From NCBI GenBank assembly GCA_021767245.1, contig JAASTO010000123.1:1-7692 (forward strand): 7,692 nucleotides of DNA. The letters are read 5' to 3'. The position numbers and the translations under genes were made by a program. The number at the start of each line of letters is the position of its first letter. Positions within the stretch are counted from its first letter, which is position 1. Source of the stretch: Balneolaceae bacterium. GTDB taxonomy: Bacteria > Bacteroidota > Rhodothermia > Balneolales > Balneolaceae. The notes beneath the pieces are model-generated. The model was not told the DNA's origin. It ran no database searches and worked only from the letters and a program-made list of their open reading frames with translations. Below, piece after piece: positions 5,978-7,692 of this stretch.

Positions 5978-6369
5978 CTATTTTCAGCAAGATCATAGAA
6001 AGAGAAATTCCGAGTTATAAGATCGCCGAAGATGACCGGCACTACGCTTTCCTGGATATCAATCCCGCAGCAAAAGGTCACACCCTTTGTATTCCTAAAA
6101 AAGAGATCGATTATCTGTTTGATATGGATGCAGACGACCTTGCAGAACTCACCAGGTTTTCCCAAAAAGTAGCTCATGCCATCGACAAAACCCTTCAACC
6201 CATTCGCACCGGGGTGATCGTGGAAGGTATGCTTGTGCCTCATGCCCACATCCATCTGATCCCCATTTTTAAAGAATCTCAGGATTTTAGTCTGGGTAAA
6301 AAAGTGGAATTGGGAGATACTGAAATGCTGAATCTGGCCAGAAGGATCAGTAAAAATGTAGAACTATGA
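5971..6369 (+). CDS. HIT-family (histidine triad, HINT-like) nucleotide hydrolase/transferase
   Basis: A 132-residue cytoplasmic protein of normal HIT size. The histidine triad is HAHIHL, with H91, H93 and H95; H93 is the expected nucleophile that forms the nucleotidyl intermediate. The N-terminal half carries the family features SKIIEREIPSYKI (6-18), AFLDINPAAKGHTLCIPK (26-43) and the charged helix after it. HINT-type relatives hydrolyse adenosine phosphoramidates or dinucleotide-like substrates; the natural substrate here is unknown. It is the first gene of a plus-strand cluster, and its stop codon overlaps the start of aroQ as ATGA, which suggests translational coupling rather than a shared pathway. 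Confidence 0.92.
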   Translation: MATIFSKIIEREIPSYKIAEDDRHYAFLDINPAAKGHTLCIPKKEIDYLFDMDADDLAELTRFSQKVAHAIDKTLQPIRTGVIVEGMLVPHAHIHLIPIFKESQDFSLGKKVELGDTEMLNLARRISKNVEL

Positions 6370-6797
6370 ACATATTGATCATCAACGGACCAAATTTAAA
6401 TTTGCTGGGCGCGCGCGATCCTGAGGTGTACGGTAAAGAAACTTTGCAGGATATTCATGCTGAGCTTCGGGAACAGTATCCTGATCACTCGTTCAACTTC
6501 TACCAAAGTAACATAGAGGGAGAGCTTATCAATTGCATTCAGGAGGCTATGAAAGATGACACCGATGCATTGATCATTAATCCCGGCGGATATTCGCATA
6601 CATCAGTAGCCCTGAGGGATGCCTTAGACGCCATAAGCGTTCCAAAAGTTGAGGTTCATCTCTCCAATATCCACGGAAGAGAGGCCTTTCGGGACCGATC
6701 GGTTACCGGGGCTGTCATGAATGGTATCATTACCGGATTTGGGAAACATAGCTACGCTCTTGGAGTTGAAGCCATCGAACGATTAACACAAGCTTAG
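6366..6797 (+). CDS. aroQ: 3-dehydroquinate dehydratase, type II
   Basis: A cytoplasmic enzyme of 143 residues, the standard length. It converts 3-dehydroquinate to 3-dehydroshikimate, the third step of the shikimate pathway to aromatic amino acids, and the family forms dodecamers. Signature blocks are all present: NGPNLNLLGARDPEVYG (7-23) with R17 and catalytic Y22, QSNIEGELI (47-55), NPGGYSHTSVALRDAL (72-87) with N72 and H78, and EVHLSNIHGREAFR (96-109) with H98, R105 and R109. These correspond to R19, Y24, N75, H81, H101, R108 and R112 of the M. tuberculosis enzyme. The ATG overlaps the HIT gene stop (ATGA at 6366-6369), so translation is probably coupled. No other shikimate-pathway gene is in the window. 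Confidence 0.97.
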   Translation: MNILIINGPNLNLLGARDPEVYGKETLQDIHAELREQYPDHSFNFYQSNIEGELINCIQEAMKDDTDALIINPGGYSHTSVALRDALDAISVPKVEVHLSNIHGREAFRDRSVTGAVMNGIITGFGKHSYALGVEAIERLTQA

Positions 6798-6825
6798 ATA
6801 CCTCACTTACTTAAACCCTGTTGAA

Positions 6826-7692
6826 TTGACCAAGTTAAAAGAGCTTTTTTCAGATACGCTGATCTATGGAATAAGCAGCGTACTTGCGCGATTCATCGGG
6901 TACCTGTTGGTTCCACTTCACACCGGTGTTTTCGCAGAAGACCAATACGGGATTATAAGCCTTATTTTTGCCGCCATTGCCTTGTTTAATGTGCTTTTCA
7001 CCCTGGGAATGGAATCGGCTTACATCCGGTACGGCAAAGACCGTGATGATGCCAAAAGCATTTTCAAGACCCTTCAGCTGTTTCTGTTAGGCTCATCCGG
7101 ATTATTTGTACTCATTATATGGGGCTTGCAACCGGTGATCTCACCGATTATTGGGTTGGAAAGTGGTGATCCTATTTACTGGATGATGCTTGGTATTTTA
7201 CTTTTCGATACCATTGCCATTGTGCCATTTGCGGAACTTAGGTTGGTTCGCAGATCCCTCTCTTTTGCGGTTATCAAAACGGGGAATGTGATCGTGAACC
7301 TCGGGTTGAATTTCTACCTGATACTTGGATTGGGTTATGGTATAGAGGCCGTGTTTATCAGTAACCTGGTGGCATCCCTGCTGACCGCCATTGCAACCTG
7401 GCTCATCACACTTCCAATGTTCACCGGTAAATGGGATGCTGCTCTTTTAAAGAAAGCCCTGATTTTTGGATTGCCATTTGTACCTGCCGGTTTTGGCCAT
7501 GTGATCAACGAATTGATGGATCGGTTTTTCCTGAAATCCATGCATCCCTCAACGGTGGAACGACTTTACGGAGCGGAGCAAACCCCGGATGATATCGTTG
7601 GGATCTACAGTGCCTGTTACAAGCTGGCGGTCTTCATGCTTTTGCTGGTTCAAATGTTCAGGATGGCCTGGCAGCCTTTCTTCATGCGACAA
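6826..7692 (+). CDS. MOP-superfamily polysaccharide/oligosaccharide flippase (Wzx-like), 5' part
   Basis: The frame is open for 289 codons to the right edge, so the C-terminal part is missing. It is an inner-membrane protein with about seven or eight visible hydrophobic segments (around 10-32, 41-63, 82-106, 117-135, 148-172, 175-198, 208-226 and 262-284). The N-terminus, SDTLIYGISSVLARFIGYLLVPLHT (9-33), and the segment with YKLAVFMLLLVQMFRMAWQPFF (265-286) are typical of the polysaccharide-synthesis flippase family, which moves lipid-linked sugars to the periplasmic face. The start is a TTG at 6826 giving (M)TKLKELFSD. No ATG or GTG lies between the in-frame stop at 6784 and this codon, and the first in-frame ATG (at 7009, residue 62) would delete the first two membrane helices. 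It begins 28 nt after the aroQ stop, so is probably co-transcribed. Transported glycan unknown. Confidence 0.88.
   Translation, partial: MTKLKELFSDTLIYGISSVLARFIGYLLVPLHTGVFAEDQYGIISLIFAAIALFNVLFTLGMESAYIRYGKDRDDAKSIFKTLQLFLLGSSGLFVLIIWGLQPVISPIIGLESGDPIYWMMLGILLFDTIAIVPFAELRLVRRSLSFAVIKTGNVIVNLGLNFYLILGLGYGIEAVFISNLVASLLTAIATWLITLPMFTGKWDAALLKKALIFGLPFVPAGFGHVINELMDRFFLKSMHPSTVERLYGAEQTPDDIVGIYSACYKLAVFMLLLVQMFRMAWQPFFMRQ

Overview
The window is ordinary Gram-negative chromosomal DNA, most likely from the Bacteroidota/Balneolota/Rhodothermota side of the FCB group. The evidence for this is the LptD relative with a Bacteroidota-like barrel, the lack of clear Shine-Dalgarno sites, and promoter-like elements of the Bacteroidota form (TTG, about 21 nt, TAnnTTTG). 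The best of these sits just upstream of the tRNA. I cannot name a genus from the sequence alone. I see no insertion sequence, integrase, CRISPR array or phage gene.

Left part (1 to about 3160, all minus strand): a probable three-gene envelope operon read right to left. It runs from an FtsB/DivIC-type septum protein (2849-3154) to a ROK-family sugar kinase (1831-2775) to an LptD-type LPS-assembly outer-membrane protein that runs off the left edge (1-1794). A promoter-like pair with a 16-bp palindrome inside it lies just upstream of the DivIC gene.

Centre (3233-5176, plus strand): a divergently transcribed 647-residue exported protein. It joins two phospholipase-D/HKD motifs, a staphylococcal-nuclease-like domain and a C-terminal ComEA-type helix-hairpin-helix DNA-binding domain. 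Both HKD motifs are intact, but the SNase-like domain lacks key catalytic residues. This is the most unusual gene in the window and looks like an extracytoplasmic DNA- or phosphodiester-cleaving enzyme.

Right part: a minus-strand tRNA-Lys(UUU) with its own promoter and an intrinsic terminator, then a minus-strand exported thioredoxin-fold protein with a single-cysteine (CxxS) site. Diverging from it is a tight plus-strand cluster: a HIT-family hydrolase, aroQ (type II 3-dehydroquinate dehydratase, overlapping by ATGA), and the start of a MOP-superfamily polysaccharide flippase that uses a TTG start and runs off the right edge.

Cell-envelope functions recur (septum protein, LPS transport, polysaccharide flippase, two exported proteins), but the genes do not form one obvious pathway. 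The two edge genes are truncated only by the window, not broken.
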